From Elymus sibiricus (Eukaryota > Streptophyta > Magnoliopsida > Poales > Poaceae), in NCBI GenBank assembly GCA_039707655.1, contig CM077671.1, positions 245,162,595 to 245,226,594 of the forward strand: 64,000 nt of DNA. Direction: 5' to 3'. Below, piece after piece: positions 1 to 12,830 of the stretch. How positions within the stretch are numbered: position 1 is the stretch's first letter; each line of letters opens with the position of its first letter. The notes beneath the pieces were generated by a model that saw nothing but the letters and a program-made list of their open reading frames with translations, ran no database searches and had not been told where the DNA came from. The position numbers and the translations under genes are program-made.

Positions 1-1414
1 CCATTGATCTATGAAAAATCCGGTATGGTGCGTTGTCCTCAGCTTGGCCGAGGTCCTAGCCCCCAAGCCGGTTCCAAGGTGTCCGAGCGAGGAGCCCGGT
101 TTGACGAAGTGATGACACAACATTGCCGACGTGGCGGGCGCAACCCCTGGTCTAGCCAAGGGGACGCCATAGCTCGGTATGGTGACTTCGGGGCCCCAAG
201 AGTAGGTTGGTGAAGTGATGGCGAAGCCCCCCATCCAGCCGAGGTGAGGTTGGCAATGTAACACCGACTTAATGAAGTGACGGCGCGGATATGCCGACAC
301 TGGGCAGCGCACCAAGGTGAGGACACAATTCGGTCGACGGAGGCGAGGCGACGACGTCAGCGTGCCGAGATAACGGCGTTACACAGTCGAAGTCAATTAC
401 CTGCGCACATAATATAGTGCAAGCCAAAAGTCATAACAAATAATGATAATATAATTCTTCTACTTAATTAACTTAAGTGAAGTATATAATTAATAAAATA
501 AGGCCTGAGCGTCGAGGTCGGCTCGGCGGAGTGCCGCGCTGAGATTTCGATGCCGGTCAGTCTGTGCGGGTGACAACGTAGGAAGAGCATGATCCAAACT
601 CGTTGTATGTGGATGTCGATCTGTCGTGATGATAGAGTAGCTAATCAGCGCGGCTCTGTGTCGGACTGACAACATCTATACCGCGACGTCCGCACATATG
701 AACCTACGTACAAAAAAGTGCTCATCGAAAGCAAATAATTTCTTGAACGCACTAAGTTATGTAGGATAAAGAAATCTGGAACAATTGCACCTGATCTGGA
801 TGTAGCCATGGGAGTAAAAGAACTGTCCCAAAGTGTGTTGTAGCTTAATGTGAGAGGTAGCTAGGTAAGCTAGCACGTTGCGTCGATCAAACCTCGATGG
901 ATGTGCACAACTAATAATAATACTAGTCGGTTGTAGCACGGTTGGGAGCAGGTGGTGGGTGCACGATTGTTCTTGCATGAACAGCGACGTCATTGGCTTT
1001 AACAAAAACAACGGATGCAGAGAGGTTTTTCCGATCGCCGTGTCACTCGGAGCTGCGCTTGGTACCTGATCCGTATTGATTTGACTTCTCGCAGGAACCA
1101 CGCCGACTTGATCTCTTGCGAATTAGAGAAGGCAAAGGGATGCTGCTAGCTTTAGCCTGACGCGCGCGTACCTAGAGGCTGCCTAGGTCTTCTGATAACC
1201 TCCTCTAATTGCTTTTCGTCGGACTGTGCGCAATGATGAAATCGTGCCCCAGCCGCTGAAATAAGAATCGATCTGCAACCAGCAAAATAGCACAAGGCAA
1301 TAGATGCAATTCACAAATAATCTTATTATTCCGTATGAACTAACTGAAAAAATATCACCTGATCATCCATCGATCCACGATGATCGCCCAACAGGCTCTC
1401 AATGAAAGCACCAA
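1..1414 (-). other. Element A: internal part of a minus-strand Gypsy-type retrotransposon, non-coding as far as seen
   Basis: This stretch adjoins the LTR at 1415-1827 and is read as its internal region because a primer-binding-like sequence touches that LTR. No recognisable gag or pol product was found on either strand. The first 350 bases are GC-rich and carry loose repeats around GAAGTGATG and GAAGTGACG. The rest is AT-richer and holds only short ORFs without family resemblance. The element continues past the left edge of the window. The family is not identified. Confidence 0.45.
1394..1414 (-). promoter_or_regulatory. Primer-binding-like sequence of element A
   Basis: On the minus strand the bases next to the LTR read TTGGTGCTTTCATTGAGAGC. 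I recall this motif following the 5' LTR in several grass Gypsy elements. It fixes the orientation of element A (5' LTR on the right, body to the left). Which tRNA pairs with it is not established here. Confidence 0.5.
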
Positions 1415-1827
1415 TGTCGGTTCTATATCCGGCATATCTCGTAGTAGGGGTCCTAAGCTAGGCGTCTTGGAGCGATGGTAACATAGACACATGATTTTAC
1501 CCAGGTTCGGGCTCTCTCGAGGAGATAATACCCTACGTCCAGCTTTTTATTGTATTGATATGGGGATAGTACATAGTACATGTATCTACCACGAGATTGT
1601 TGTAATGAATCTGAGATCGTCCATTGACTAGCCTGGCCTCGGTTTATATAATGTACCGGAGGCCTAGGGTTTAGAGGAGTCCTTGTCTTTTGCGCCAAGT
1701 CTTGTGGAATCTCCCTTGTATGCATCATGGGCTGCCCAAAGTGGCCCATTAGTGAATCATCATGGGGGTCCTCGGCCCGACCCACTGGCCGGGAGACGAC
1801 ATGGTGAGCACCCCCTAGTCGAGGACA
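1415..1827 (-). repeat. Element A 5' LTR (413 bp)
   Basis: The repeat starts TGTCGGTTCT and ends GAGGACA on the plus strand, giving TG...CA ends. Its right edge cuts directly into the Copia reading frame of element B just before the conserved zinc-binding motif of the pre-integrase region. Element A therefore inserted into B, and the rest of B would lie left of the window. No partner LTR is visible, so the TSD cannot be checked. Confidence 0.55.
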
Positions 1828-3182
1828 CCGTCATCTGGCATTGTCGACTAGGACACATTAGTCAAAAGCGCATGAAGAAGCTCCATGATGATGGAATTCT
1901 GAATTCATTTGATTTTGAATCATTTGAGACATTCGAGTTCTGCGTACTCGGCAAGATGATTAAGACTCCTTTTGCAAAGAGTCATGAAAGGGCGTCTGAG
2001 CTATTGGAACTTATACATAGTGATGTATGTGGACCAATGAGCACGACCACTAGAGGTGGTTTCCAATACTTCGTTACTTTTACTGACGACTTTAGTAGAT
2101 ATGGATATGTCTACTTGATGAGACACAAGTCAGAAACTTTTGAAAAGTTCAAGGAGTTTCAGAATGAAGTGGAAAATCAACTCAGCAAGACAATCAAGCT
2201 TCTATGATCTGATCGTGGCGGTGAGTATATGAGCCAGGAGTTTGATGATCATCTGAAGAACCGTGGAATAGTTCCACAACTCACTCCTCCAGGTATGCCA
2301 CAGAGAAATGGTGTGTCAGAACGGAGGAATCAGACTCTGTTAGACATGGTCCAATCGATGGTGAGTCAGTCGGATTTACCCTTGTCATTTTGGGGATACG
2401 CTCCAGAAACCGCAGCTTTCACACTAAACAGGGTACCATCAAAGTCCGTAGATAAGACACCATATGCGATATGGACTACAAAGAGTCATAGCTTGTCTTT
2501 TGTAAAGATTTGGAGTTCTGAATCATATGTCAAGCGACTCCAGTCGGATAAGCTCACACCCAAGTCGGACAAGTGCATATTCGTGGGATATCCGAGGGAA
2601 ACCTTGGGATATTACTTCTACAACCGTGAAGAGGGCAAAGTGTTTGTCGCTCGACATGGAGTTTTCCTTGAGAAAGAGTTTCTCAATCGGATGGTTAGTG
2701 GGAGGTCGGTTCGACTCGAAGAAATTCGAGAGCCACACGGGGACGTTCCGACAGGTGATTCAATCACACCGGAGTTAGTCAGGGAACCCGTCGTGGAATC
2801 GGTGCCGGTTCCACGTAGGTCAGAAAGGTTGCGCAATATGCACGACTGCAATGTGTTGTTCTTGGAGAACAACGAACCGACAACGTATGCAGAAGCGGTG
2901 GTGAGCCCTGATTCCGAGTTATGGCTTGAGGCCATGAGATCCGAATTAAAGTCCATGGATGACAATCAGGTTTGAAACTTGGTTGATCCGCCAAATGGCA
3001 TTCGAGCCATTGAGTGCAAATGGATCTTTAAGAAGAAAACTGATATAGATGGAAATGTTATAGTCCATAAGGCTCGACTTGTCGCTAAAGGTTATCGACA
3101 AGTTCAAGGAGTTGACTACGGTGAGACTTATTCGCCGGTAGCGATGCCTAAATAAATTCGGATCATTCTTACTATAGCTGCA
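1828..3182 (+). pseudogene. Element B pol, first part: pre-integrase zinc motif, integrase core, start of reverse transcriptase
   Basis: The sequence opens inside the pre-integrase domain (WHCRLGHI near 1838-1861). The integrase core follows with HSDVCGPM near 2014-2037, SDRGGEY near 2208-2228 and NGVSERRNQT near 2308-2337, which hold the expected catalytic D, D and E. The linker after the core ends near 2900 and the RT begins with WIFKKKT near 3020-3040. The frame is broken by TGA at 2205-2207 just before the second catalytic D, by TGA at 2973-2975 where relatives have Trp, and by TAA near 3153. It stops where element C inserted, between codons that L keeps contiguous. The product would act in the virus-like particle and nucleus to insert the cDNA. 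It cannot be functional. Confidence 0.85.
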
Positions 3183-3966
3183 TGATAACCAAAAGTGTAG
3201 GGGATCGCAACAGTCTTCACGGGTAGTATTTCACCCTAATTTATTGATTCGACACAAGGGGAGCCAAAGAATATTTATTGGCCTTGGCTGTTGAGTTGTC
3301 AATTCAACCGCACCGAGGATATCTCTTGGCAGCAAAGATTTAGTAGCACGACAAATAGTAGTAGCAAAAGTAACAGTGATAGTGACAGTAGCAGTTTTGT
3401 AGCAAGTGTGACAGTAATAATAGATATAGTAACTTGGCAAGATTCAGCATATGTAAAGCATAGGCACGTGGATTGGTGGTGGATGATGATTTAGATGACA
3501 TTGATCATATAACAGTTACACACAGGGCGACACAGAACTAGCTCCAATTCATCAATGTAGTGTAGGCATGTATTCCGTATATAGTCATACGCGCTTGCGA
3601 TAAGAACTTGATGACATCTTTTGTCCTACCCTCCCGTGGCAGCGGGGTCCTATTGGAAACTAAGGGATATTAAGGCCTCTTTTTAATAGAGAACCGGAAC
3701 AAAGCATTAACACATGGTGAATACATGAACTCCTCAAACTACGGCAATCACTGGAAAGAATCCCAATTATTGTCACCTTGGGGTATGTGGATTATGACAC
3801 GTAATAGGTACATATAACTTGCAAGATAGGATCCAAATCACTCTTATATTCATGAAAACATAATAGGTTCAGATCTGAAATCATGGCACTCGGGCCCTAG
3901 TGACAAGCATTAAGCATAGCAAAGTCATAGTAACATCAATCTCAGAACATAGTGGATACTAGGGAT

Positions 3967-5548
3967 TGACGTGGCTTGAGACTGCGTCGGTATTTCCCCA
4001 AAGAGGAAGGGATGATGCAGCACAACGATGGTAGGTATTTCCCTCAGTTATGAAACCAAGGTTATTGAAACTAGGAGGAGGACCACGCAACGCTATGTAA
4101 ACGGTACCCGCATACAAAGAACAAATACTTGCAACCCGACGCGTAAGAGAGGTTGTGAATCTCTCAACGGTAAAAAGATAGATTAGGTGTAGTAGATTGG
4201 ATAAATAGATCGCACAAGAACACAAAATAAACGAAGCAAATAAAAAGTGCAGCAAGGTATTTTTGGGTTTTTGGAATAATAGATCTCAAAACAAAAGAGG
4301 CAAAAGATAGATCGGAAAGCAATACGTTGGAAAAGTAGACCCGTGGGCCGTAGGTTTCACTAGTGGCTTCTCTCATGAGTATAGCACACAGTGGGTAAAC
4401 AAATTACTATTGGGCAATTGATAGAAGACCAAATAATCATGACAATATCCAAGGCAATGATCATTATATAGGCATCACGTCCAAGATTAGTAGACTGAAA
4501 TGATTCTGCATCTACTACTATTACTCCACACATCGACTGCTATCCAGCATGCATCTAGTGTATTAAGTTCATGGAGAAACGGAGTAATGCAATAAGAACA
4601 ATGACATGATGTAGACAAGATCTATTCATGTAGGAATAGACCCCATCTTGTTATCCTTAATAGCAACGATACATGCGTGCCTCACTGCCCCTTCTGTCAT
4701 TGGGAGAGGACACCGCAAGATCGAACCCATCACAAAGCACCTCTTCCCATGGCAAGAAAAATTGATCTAGTTGGCCTAACTAAACCAAAGATTTGAAAAA
4801 GAAATACGAGACTATAAGTAATCATGCATATAAGAGATCAAAAGAAGACTCAAATAATATTCATGGATAGAAACTGATCATGAACTCAAAATACATCGTA
4901 TCCCAACAAACAAACCACAAAAAGTCATTACATCAAATAGATCTCCAAGAGACCATTGTATTGAGAATCAAAGAGAGAGAGAGAGAAAGCCATCTAGCTA
5001 CTGCTTACGGACCTGTAGGTCTACGGTGGACTACTCACGCATCATCGGAGAGGCACCAATGAGGATGATGAATCCCTCCGTGATGGTGTTAGATTGGATC
5101 TCGCGGTTCTGGAACTTGCGGCGGTCTGAAGTGTTTTTCATCGTCTCCTCTAGGGTTTCTGGAATATTTGGGTATTTATAGAGCTCAGAGGTGGTGGAGG
5201 GGACTCCCGAGGCGACCACAACCCACCAGGGCACGCCGGGGGCCTCTTGCACGCCCTGGTGTATTGTGGGCCCCATGGGCCTCCTCCCAGGTACTTCTTT
5301 CGCTCCCTGGATGTCTTCTGGTCCAAAAAAATCTCCAAAAAGTTGCGTCACGATTGGACTCCGTTTGGTACTGATATTCTGTGAAGTAAAAAACAAGCAA
5401 AAAATAGCAACTGGCACTTGGCACTATGTCAATAGGTTAGTCCCAAAAAATGATATAAAGTTGCTATAAAATGATTGTAAAACATCCAAGAATGATAATA
5501 TAACAGCATGGAACAATCAAAAATTATAGATACGTTGGAGACGTATCA
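3967..5548 (-). mobile_element. Element D: solo LTR of a WHAM-type Athila-like Gypsy element (1582 bp)
   Basis: The repeat runs from TGACGTGG to GACGTATCA and is flanked on both sides by GGGAT (3962-3966 and 5549-5553), a perfect 5-bp TSD. It is homologous over its length to the two LTRs of element E. No internal sequence is present, so it is a solo LTR left by recombination between the two LTRs of a former full element. It carries a GA-rich microsatellite near 4973-4988, a TATA-like CTATAAAT on the minus strand (5174-5181), and an inverted repeat at 5225-5260. Confidence 0.92.
5174..5181 (-). promoter_or_regulatory. TATA-like box of LTR D
   Basis: The minus strand reads CTATAAAT followed by ACCC. 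Matching boxes stand at the corresponding place in the LTRs of E (17079-17086 and 22216-22223), H (28262-28269), I (59242-59249) and C (5827-5834 and 13923-13930). Each is preceded by a GC-rich inverted repeat. Promoter function is inferred from position only. Confidence 0.55.
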
Positions 5549-6155
5549 GGGATCAAGCCCTATCAAACTTAACTCGATTACATGATCAATTCCATCCAAT
5601 CCAAGAACTGTCTAGCAAGCCTACAAAGGAATTACTCACTCCAGGTGGTGAGCATCATGGCGGTGTTGATGGAGAAGGGTTGGTGATGACGACGATGATT
5701 TCCCCTCTCCGGAGCCCAAAACAGGCTCCAGATCAGCCCTCTGGAAGAAAAACAGGAGGTGGCGGCGGCTTTGTCTCGTGAAACATGATGAAATCTTCTC
5801 CCTGATTTTTTTCTCCGCGGATCTGAATTTATAGTTTTGGAATTAGGGTCGGAGGGGCCACGAGGGACCCACAAGCCATCTGGCCGCGCCCCTAGGGGGG
5901 CACGGCCGGTTGCGTGGTGGCCTTCTGGTCCACCCCCTCCGGTAGTTCTTCACTCAGAAATTCCTTATATATCCCAGAAAAAACCACAAAAAGTTCGTCC
6001 AATTCTGAGAACTTTTATTTCTGCACAAAAATAACACCAAGGTAGTTCTGCTAAAAACAGCGTCAGTCCGGGTTAGTTCCATTCAAATCATGCAAATTAG
6101 AGGACAAAACCAGAGCAAAAGTGTTTGGAAAAGTAGATACGTTTAAGACGTATCA

Positions 6156-6166
6156 ACTCCCCCAAG
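6156..6166 (-). other. Polypurine tract of element C
   Basis: The minus strand reads CTTGGGGGAGT immediately before the 3' LTR, the expected place and composition for priming of plus-strand cDNA. Confidence 0.75.
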
Positions 6167-8232
6167 CTCAACTCATTGCTTGTCCTCAAGCAATTCAGTT
6201 GATAAACTGAAAGTGATAAAGAAAACTTTTACAAACTCTTTTGTTCTTGTTATTATACACATGCTTAGCTAGTGCTCAAGTTTTCAGCATAAATCATAGA
6301 TAGACACGTCCATGACAACAAATAGATATTATGTTAACTCAAGGCAATACATAACTAGCTAGAAAGCAATAATAAAACATCTCCTATGACAACAATTTAT
6401 CAAAACACTCATAATACAATATGGTGACATGGTATTTCCCTAGCCCTTTCTGAGACCGCAAAACATAAATGCAGAGCACCTCTGAGATCCAAGTAGCGAC
6501 TAAACATTATAATTCAGGGTAGAAAAGATCCAATCATGCTCATCTCCAACATTAACTAAACTAAATGCATAAGAATGACAAGTGATCTTGGGTCTGGTGC
6601 TTTTAGTAAGAGGATGATGACTCAACATAAAAGTAAATAGATAGGCCCTTCGCAGAGGGAAGCATTGATTCACAGAGGTGCTAGAGCTCGAAGCTTAAAA
6701 CAAGGGTGAAAGTAATTTTTGAGCGGTGCACTTTTCTTGTCAACGTTACGACAAAGGTTTTCAACATTTTCCATGCTAAACTCATTATTGGTGGTTCCCA
6801 AACAGAATAGTAAAGTTTACTCCTATCCACCATCCAAACACATTCCATGGCTGTCCGAATCCCCGGTTGCCCTCCAGACAATCAACTGTCCCAAGGAGTT
6901 GGTGTAATTTATTTCTATTATGTGGGACTGGGCATCCCTCTTACCAGCCTCTCTCGTGCAATGACGGCGAATAAACGACCGTCCTGAGAATAACTTACTT
7001 AGCATGGAAAATATTGACCGCCCCGTCGCTCCATGAGCGAGACGAGTGCACAAAAATGGATGTTTATTTGAATATTTAGAGATGGAACATGCAAATTTAC
7101 TTGGAACGACAGGGTAATACCGTATATAGGTAGGTATGGTGGACTCATGTGGAATAACTTGGTTTAAGGATTGGATGCACAAGAAGCATTTCCGCTTAGT
7201 ACAGATGAATGCTAGCAATAGGTTGAGAAGCGACCAGCTAGAGAGCAACAACTATCATGAACATGCATTTTGAATAATTAACATTGGATGTAGCCCGAGT
7301 AGGATATGAACACTCTGAATTTAAACATCATGAAGGCTATATTGGTTTTGATTCAATTACATGTTTGCACATGGGCCAAGTCAAACTGCTTGAATTTCTC
7401 AGAGGGAGATACCATACTACCATACCATATTATAACCATTTTAATGCATGTTGACACACAAGATAAATCATTATTAACTCCTAGATATTTAGGCATGGCA
7501 TGAGAAGCTATAATCTTTAATTGTCATCACAAACATGTTTACACATGATATACTGAATCAGGATCAAACTGGCTAAACATATTTACAAAAACAGAAAACA
7601 AGAAGAGTTCATACCAGCTTCCCTTGCTACAGTCACTTCATCAAATATCGTCATTATTGCCTTTCACTCGCACGATCGAACGGTGTGATAATAATAATAG
7701 TGCAAGAACGCCGTGGACTAAGCTGGAATCTGCAGGGCAGTTTAAGACAAAGGAGAAGACAAGGTAAAATTGGCTCTCTGTTATATCATCAATAAAGCAT
7801 ATGAGAGTCACTCAACATTTTCATACTGGTCTTCTCCTTTCGACAACTCAACAAAAGAAAAGAAATTCAGAGAAACACACTGAAATATTTTTGGAGTTTT
7901 TGTTTTTTCTTAAGCAAGCAAAGGAACTAAGGGGAAAACAAGAACGAGAAAAATTATTTACATGGAAAAGCTCCCAACAAGCAAAGGAAATCTTTTTGGG
8001 TTTTCTTTTTAGTACCACAGCTAAAGAAACGAGAAAAAGAAAGAAGCAAGAAATATTTTTGGATTTTCAAAGTTTTTCAAACACACAAGAAGAAAGCGGA
8101 AAATAAAGCTAACATGGATATACAAAGAAAGAGGATGAACACCGACAATTTGTATGAAGTGTGAGAACATGAATGTAATGTCGATGAGAAATACGTACTC
8201 CCCCAAGCTTAGGATTTTGCCTAGCTGGGTAA
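6167..8232 (-). other. Element C 3' untranslated internal region
   Basis: About 2 kb between the extra ORF and the 3' LTR hold no coding sequence that I recognise. The part from roughly 6640 to 7260 is clearly related to 17750-18380 in element E, sharing among other pieces the run AAGTAAATAGATAGGCCC. Short ORFs here are not supported. Confidence 0.6.
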
Positions 8233-9285
8233 TCACCACTGGTAGTAGCCGTCAGGTCCAGGAAAGTACTTCCACCGAGGTACCCGAGAGTCCCATGCCT
8301 GAGCCTCGGCCTCCACAGCAGCAAGCTCATTCCGGTAAGCAATGTTGTCCTCTGGCATTATTCTGTATCCGTTCCTGACATGATAGTTAAACAAAGAAGG
8401 TGCAGGCAAAGGAATAATATCGCAAGTCTTCTTGCTAAATACTAGGCTATAACGAAGGGGCTGTAGTGATTCGGGTTTCCAGAGAAACTGGTGTTCCTCC
8501 ATAGATAGATGGTCGAGGTGCACCTCAGGCAAAAAATAATCAGTAGGGCGTATTGCCACCTCAAATTGCTTAGCCAAGCGCGCAACATAAATACCACCAT
8601 GAATTTTACCTTTAGTTCGGTTAAGATGCAAGCGGCGCTCAACAATAGCTCCTAGGTTGTAAGTATTATCACCATAAAGTGCACAACATAAAATAGCGAG
8701 GGTGGGAGCACCGAGGGCACCACCCTGCTCCATAGTAGTTATGCATTTTCCTATGACCAGAGAAAAATAATGCACCGATGGAAAATGCAAACTAGTGACT
8801 CTGGCGCGTGAAACGCCCCTGGTTTCCCCTACTATTAAGGTATGAATAAAGTCCTCAAACTCCTCAGCTTTAGGTTCACGCACTCCCCCATCAGAGGGAA
8901 GCAGACATATTTCACAAAATTCATGCAGAGGTAACTCGTAGTTCTTGGCATATAGAGCAAAGTGTACCATAGGAGCACCGGGTGTATTAATGAAATAAAA
9001 GTTTTGCACGAAGGAATTAGTAAGGAGATAGTGTTGGTCACACTTATCTGCGAAGAAGCTGGTTAGCCTGGCATTTGCAGCGAATTGTATGAACTCTTCA
9101 TAAAAACTCGCTCCACTCATGAAGGGTATATGTCGCCATTCACAGGGCCTAACTTCCGTATTACGAGGGAGGTTGATATCGCTATCCTGAATCTTCCTGG
9201 AAACTCCCTTGGGGCTCCGGCTTGAAGAAGCTCTCGTTAGAAAGTTCATTCTCCTAAGAACAAATTTCTGAAATTTTTGGGCCAA
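8233..9285 (-). CDS. Extra ORF of element C, ATHILA ORF-1-like protein (350 aa)
   Basis: An uninterrupted 350-residue frame runs from ATG at 9285; a second ATG, 12 codons in, starts MNFLTRASSS and may be the real start, because related grass proteins begin near there. The segment VRPCEWRHIPFMSG (about residues 46-59) and FGGIY/HGGIYVARLA-like text (about residues 233-242) match the conserved plant protein that I know as the ATHILA ORF-1 family of Athila-group Gypsy elements. No enzyme motif, signal peptide or membrane segment is visible. Its role is unknown. It lies downstream of gag-protease on the same strand, separated by 0.75 kb of non-coding DNA. It is remarkable for staying open while gag-protease of the same copy carries frameshifts. 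Confidence 0.7.
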   Translation of the reverse strand: MAQKFQKFVLRRMNFLTRASSSRSPKGVSRKIQDSDINLPRNTEVRPCEWRHIPFMSGASFYEEFIQFAANARLTSFFADKCDQHYLLTNSFVQNFYFINTPGAPMVHFALYAKNYELPLHEFCEICLLPSDGGVREPKAEEFEDFIHTLIVGETRGVSRARVTSLHFPSVHYFSLVIGKCITTMEQGGALGAPTLAILCCALYGDNTYNLGAIVERRLHLNRTKGKIHGGIYVARLAKQFEVAIRPTDYFLPEVHLDHLSMEEHQFLWKPESLQPLRYSLVFSKKTCDIIPLPAPSLFNYHVRNGYRIMPEDNIAYRNELAAVEAEAQAWDSRVPRWKYFPGPDGYYQW

Positions 9286-10028
9286 AAATTATGTCAATAA
9301 AACTTTGCAAGATTGATAGCAACTACTCATATGGATGCCTAAAGGACATATTAAGCATTCCCACTACTTGGAACTCAAAGAATTAGACATGCAAGCTTAT
9401 TTTCTGTAGAACCAAGTGCAGCAACTTATGCAAAATATAAACCACTAAAACAAAAACTAATTGGAGGAATGGGAGAGTCGCATACCAAGGAACAATTCCT
9501 CAAAACAGTTTCGGAAACAGAGTTCCGAGCAAAGAGATCGAAAATTTCACCTTCTGGGTCAAGAACACGGGAGAGAGATGGCTAGAATTTTTTTTCTAGA
9601 GGTAGGAGAAGGAGTGGGAGGAAGGGATAAGGCAGGGGGCCCCTACGAGCCCCACAAGCCAATAGGCCGCGCCCATAGGGGGGCGCGGCTTGTTGCATGG
9701 TGGCCCACTGGCATGCCCCCCTGTAGTAATTTTTACACCCAAAAGTTTTATTTATTCCAGAAAAAATCATGTTAAAATGTCGTGGAAATCTGAGACTTTT
9801 TATTTTTGAGGTATTTTTCATGCACGGGAAAAACAGAAAACAAGAATTTCATGGAATTTTATTTTTATTTTTACTAAGGGAACATAATATAAACTTGTGA
9901 TACAGAGAGTTGTGAATATTCAATTCATCAATCTCATGTCTTTCGAAAAGAATTCATTAATAAGGTTGATCAAGTCTTATTAATAAACGTTTTCGATTAA
10001 CATGAAACCGAAGAATCTTCATATGTCA
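9286..10028 (-). other. Spacer of element C between gag-protease and the extra ORF, where pol would be expected
   Basis: This stretch has no coding potential that I recognise. It includes a GC-rich piece near 9620-9720 with an inverted repeat of CCGCGCCC type like the one in the LTRs. In autonomous Athila relatives RT, RNase H and integrase would follow protease; here only about 0.75 kb remains, so pol is absent rather than mutated. Confidence 0.55.
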
Positions 10029-12783
10029 CTAGGTTACCTCAATTGGGATTTGTATCTCCCCAACAATAAGATTATAATATTTCTTCTTCTTGGCGGTAGG
10101 GAGAGGAATTGAAATATCTCCAATGATAATCTTGGGAAAAGGATCAATAAAATTAATATTATTAACCAAAGTTTGCTTCCTCGGGAAATGCACGGTATGT
10201 TTCTTGCCATTGATATGAAAGGTGACCTTGCTTTTATTGCAATCTATAACAGCCCCTGCAATATTTAGAAAAGGTCTACCAAGGATGATCGACATATTGT
10301 CGTCCTCCGGCATATCAAGATAACAAAGTCTGTTAAGATAGTAACATTTGCAACCACCACAGGAACGTCCTCGCAAATTCCAATAGGTAAAGCAGTGGAT
10401 TTATCGGCCATTTGCAAAGATATCTCAGTAGGTGTGAGTTTACTCCATTCAAGTCTTTTATAAAGGGAGAAAGGCATAACACTAACACCGGCCCCTAAAT
10501 CACATAAAGCAGTTTTAACATAATTCCTTTTAATAGAGCAAGGTATTGTGGGTATACCTGGATCCCCCAACTTCTTAGGTACTCCACCATCAAAAGAATA
10601 ATTAGCAAGCATGGTGGCAATTTCAGTTTTAGGTATCTTTCTTTTATTAGTGATAATATCTTTCATGTACTTAGCATATGGAGGCATTTTAATATATCGG
10701 TCAAGCGAGTGCGTAAATGGACAGGTCTAATCATTTCAGCAAAGCGCTCAAAATGTTCATCATCTTTACTTTTAGTGGCTTTACGAGGGAATGTCATAGG
10801 TTTTTGAACCCATGGCTCTCTTTCCCTTCCATGTTTCCTAGCAACAAAGTCTCTCTTATCATAATGTTTAGTTTTAGAAGGTGGGTTATCAAGATCCTCA
10901 GCAGGTTCAATTTCTACATCATTATCATTTTCCGTGTTATTATCTGGTTGAGCATCATCATCATCATTATCATCATTTTCGTTATCACTAGGTGTATGCT
11001 CACTACCAGAATGAGTCTCAGCATCAGAGACAGAAACTTCATTGTTTTTCTCAACAGGTTTTTCTATAACAGGTTCACTAGAGGCACGCAAGTTCCTATC
11101 ATTTTTCTTTTTCTTCTTCTTCTTAGATGAACTAGGTGTATCTTCATTAATTTTCTGAGAATCTTGTTTAATTCTTTTAGGGTGACCTTCAGGATAAAGA
11201 GGTTCTTGGGTCATTCTAACTCCTCTAGTCACTACTGTAATAACATGATCATTTATATTATTCATTTCAGCAAGCAAATCATTTTGTGATTTAGCGACTT
11301 GGTCTAGTTGAGTGTGAACCATAGAAGCATGTTTGCCTAAACCTTTCACATCATTTGCAATTCTAAACATCAAGTCACTTAATCGATCTATCATCATAGC
11401 ATTACGTTGCAATTGATTCTTAAAATATTTGTTGAATTGTTCTTGCTTAACAACGTAATTATCAAATTCATCCAAGCATTGTTCAGGAGTCTTAGTATAA
11501 GGTATATCACTTTTACCAAAGGAACGGAGAGAGTTTACCTTTACTACCTGTGTCGGGGTATCAAGTCCATGTATTTCTTCAATAGGTGGTAATTTCTTGA
11601 CATCCTCAATTTTAATACATTTCTCCTTCATAGACCTTTTTGCTTCTTGCATATCTTCGGGACTGAGAAATAGAATACCTCTCTTCTTTTGAATAGGGTC
11701 CGAAGGTGGTTCAGGGAGTGTCCAATCATCGACATTTTTCATTATGTTGTTCAATAATTCTTCAGCTTGTCCAACGGTTCTTTCCCTGAAAACACAACCA
11801 GCACAACTATCTAGGAAATCCCTAGAAGCATCAGTTAGTCCATTATAAAAAATATCAAGTATTTCATTCCTCTCAAGTGGACAATCAGGCAAAGCTCGTA
11901 GTAACCGGAGAAGCCTCCTCAAAGCTTGAGGGAGATTCTCTTCTTTAGTTTGAGCAAAGTTAAATATTTCCTGTAAGGCAGCTTGTTTCTTATGAGCAGG
12001 AAAATATTTTGTAGAAAAGTGTTGAAGCATATCCTGGGGACTATGTATGCAACCAGGAGTAAGTGATAAGAACCATTCCTTGGCCTCACCTTTTAGCGAG
12101 AAAGGAAAAAGCTTAAGGATATAATAGTAGCGAATCTTTTCTTCATTGGTAAAAAGAGCAGCAATATCATTCAGTTTCATAAGGTGTTCGACAACATTTT
12201 CATTTTCATAACCATGGAAAGGATCAGACTCTACTATAGGAATTAACTCAGGGTCTACAGAGAACTCATAATCCCTATCAGTAACAAATATAGGAGAAAT
12301 AGCAAATTTAGGATCACGTTGCATTTTCTCCATCATAGATTTTTCTTTTAGTTTGCATAATAGTTTCTTCACATCATCTCTATTTTCACAAGCAAGAATG
12401 TCCCTAGCTACCTCATCATCCATAACATAACCTTCAGGTACAAAAGGCAATTCATATCTATTAGGTGAGCGAGGGGTAATAGGTGATTCAAAGTCTTCCC
12501 CAATTTCAGCATTCTCAAGTTCTCTAGCTTTAGCAATATGAGCATCAAGTAATTCATTCAGTGGCACAGGTTCAGTTTCAACATGTGTAGCAATAATTTC
12601 ATCATTAATTTCAGAAGTAGCATCATCAAGTTCATGCGACATATCAGGACGATCAACATGTGGTGGTGTAACAAGCTGATTCAAAACAGAAGGTGAATCA
12701 AAAGCAGAGCTAGATGGCAGTTCCTTACCTCCTCTCGTGCGAGAGGGGGTAATCTTAGTTAGAGTATCTTTCAGATTCTTCAT
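10029..12783 (-). pseudogene. Element C gag-protease polyprotein, frameshifted
   Basis: The start is placed at ATG 12783 (MKNLKDTLTK), downstream of the primer site; the frame is open upstream but that part overlaps primer site and LTR. The retrotransposon gag core lies near 12000-12250 (motifs GEAKEWFLSL and FSTKYFPAHKK), followed by a region with long acidic and lysine-rich runs (about 10900-11130). The retropepsin-like protease follows with CDLGAGVSVMP near 10500-10530 and IILGRPFL near 10265-10290. Gag packs RNA into particles and protease matures it. Two frameshifts break it, one near 10680 between gag and protease and one near 10310 inside protease. The frame ends at 10029 with no RT downstream. 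Confidence 0.85.
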
Positions 12784-12830
12784 AGTAGCAATTGGATATC
12801 CTTTAGTTAACACAATAAACAGAGCTATGC

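Larger units (their letters stand above)
3183..6155 (-). repeat. Element C 3' LTR, interrupted by solo LTR D
   Basis: The LTR parts are 3183-3966 and 5554-6155, together about 1386 bp and alignable with 12860-14250. Plus-strand ends are TGATAACC and GACGTATCA. A trinucleotide-rich tract of AGTAGT, AACAGT and GATAGT units lies near 3350-3430. On the minus strand a TATA-like box CTATAAAT (5827-5834) follows a GC-rich inverted repeat at 5882-5907. Remnants of simple repeats and divergence from the other LTR show considerable age. Confidence 0.85.

Noticed and set aside
1..675. Short frames at the left edge on both strands
   Set aside because: No family resemblance; they lie in the non-coding part of element A.
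3350..3430. Functional microsatellite gene region with AGT/AAC units
   Set aside because: It is a degenerate simple repeat that recurs at the same place in every Sabrina-type LTR (13020-13110, 27370-27450, 32830-32910).
5168..5469. Pro/Arg-rich frames in the LTRs of D and E (also 17090-17403 and 22171-22512)
   Set aside because: They arise from the GC-rich hairpin and flanks, are open on both strands and have no conserved start or product.
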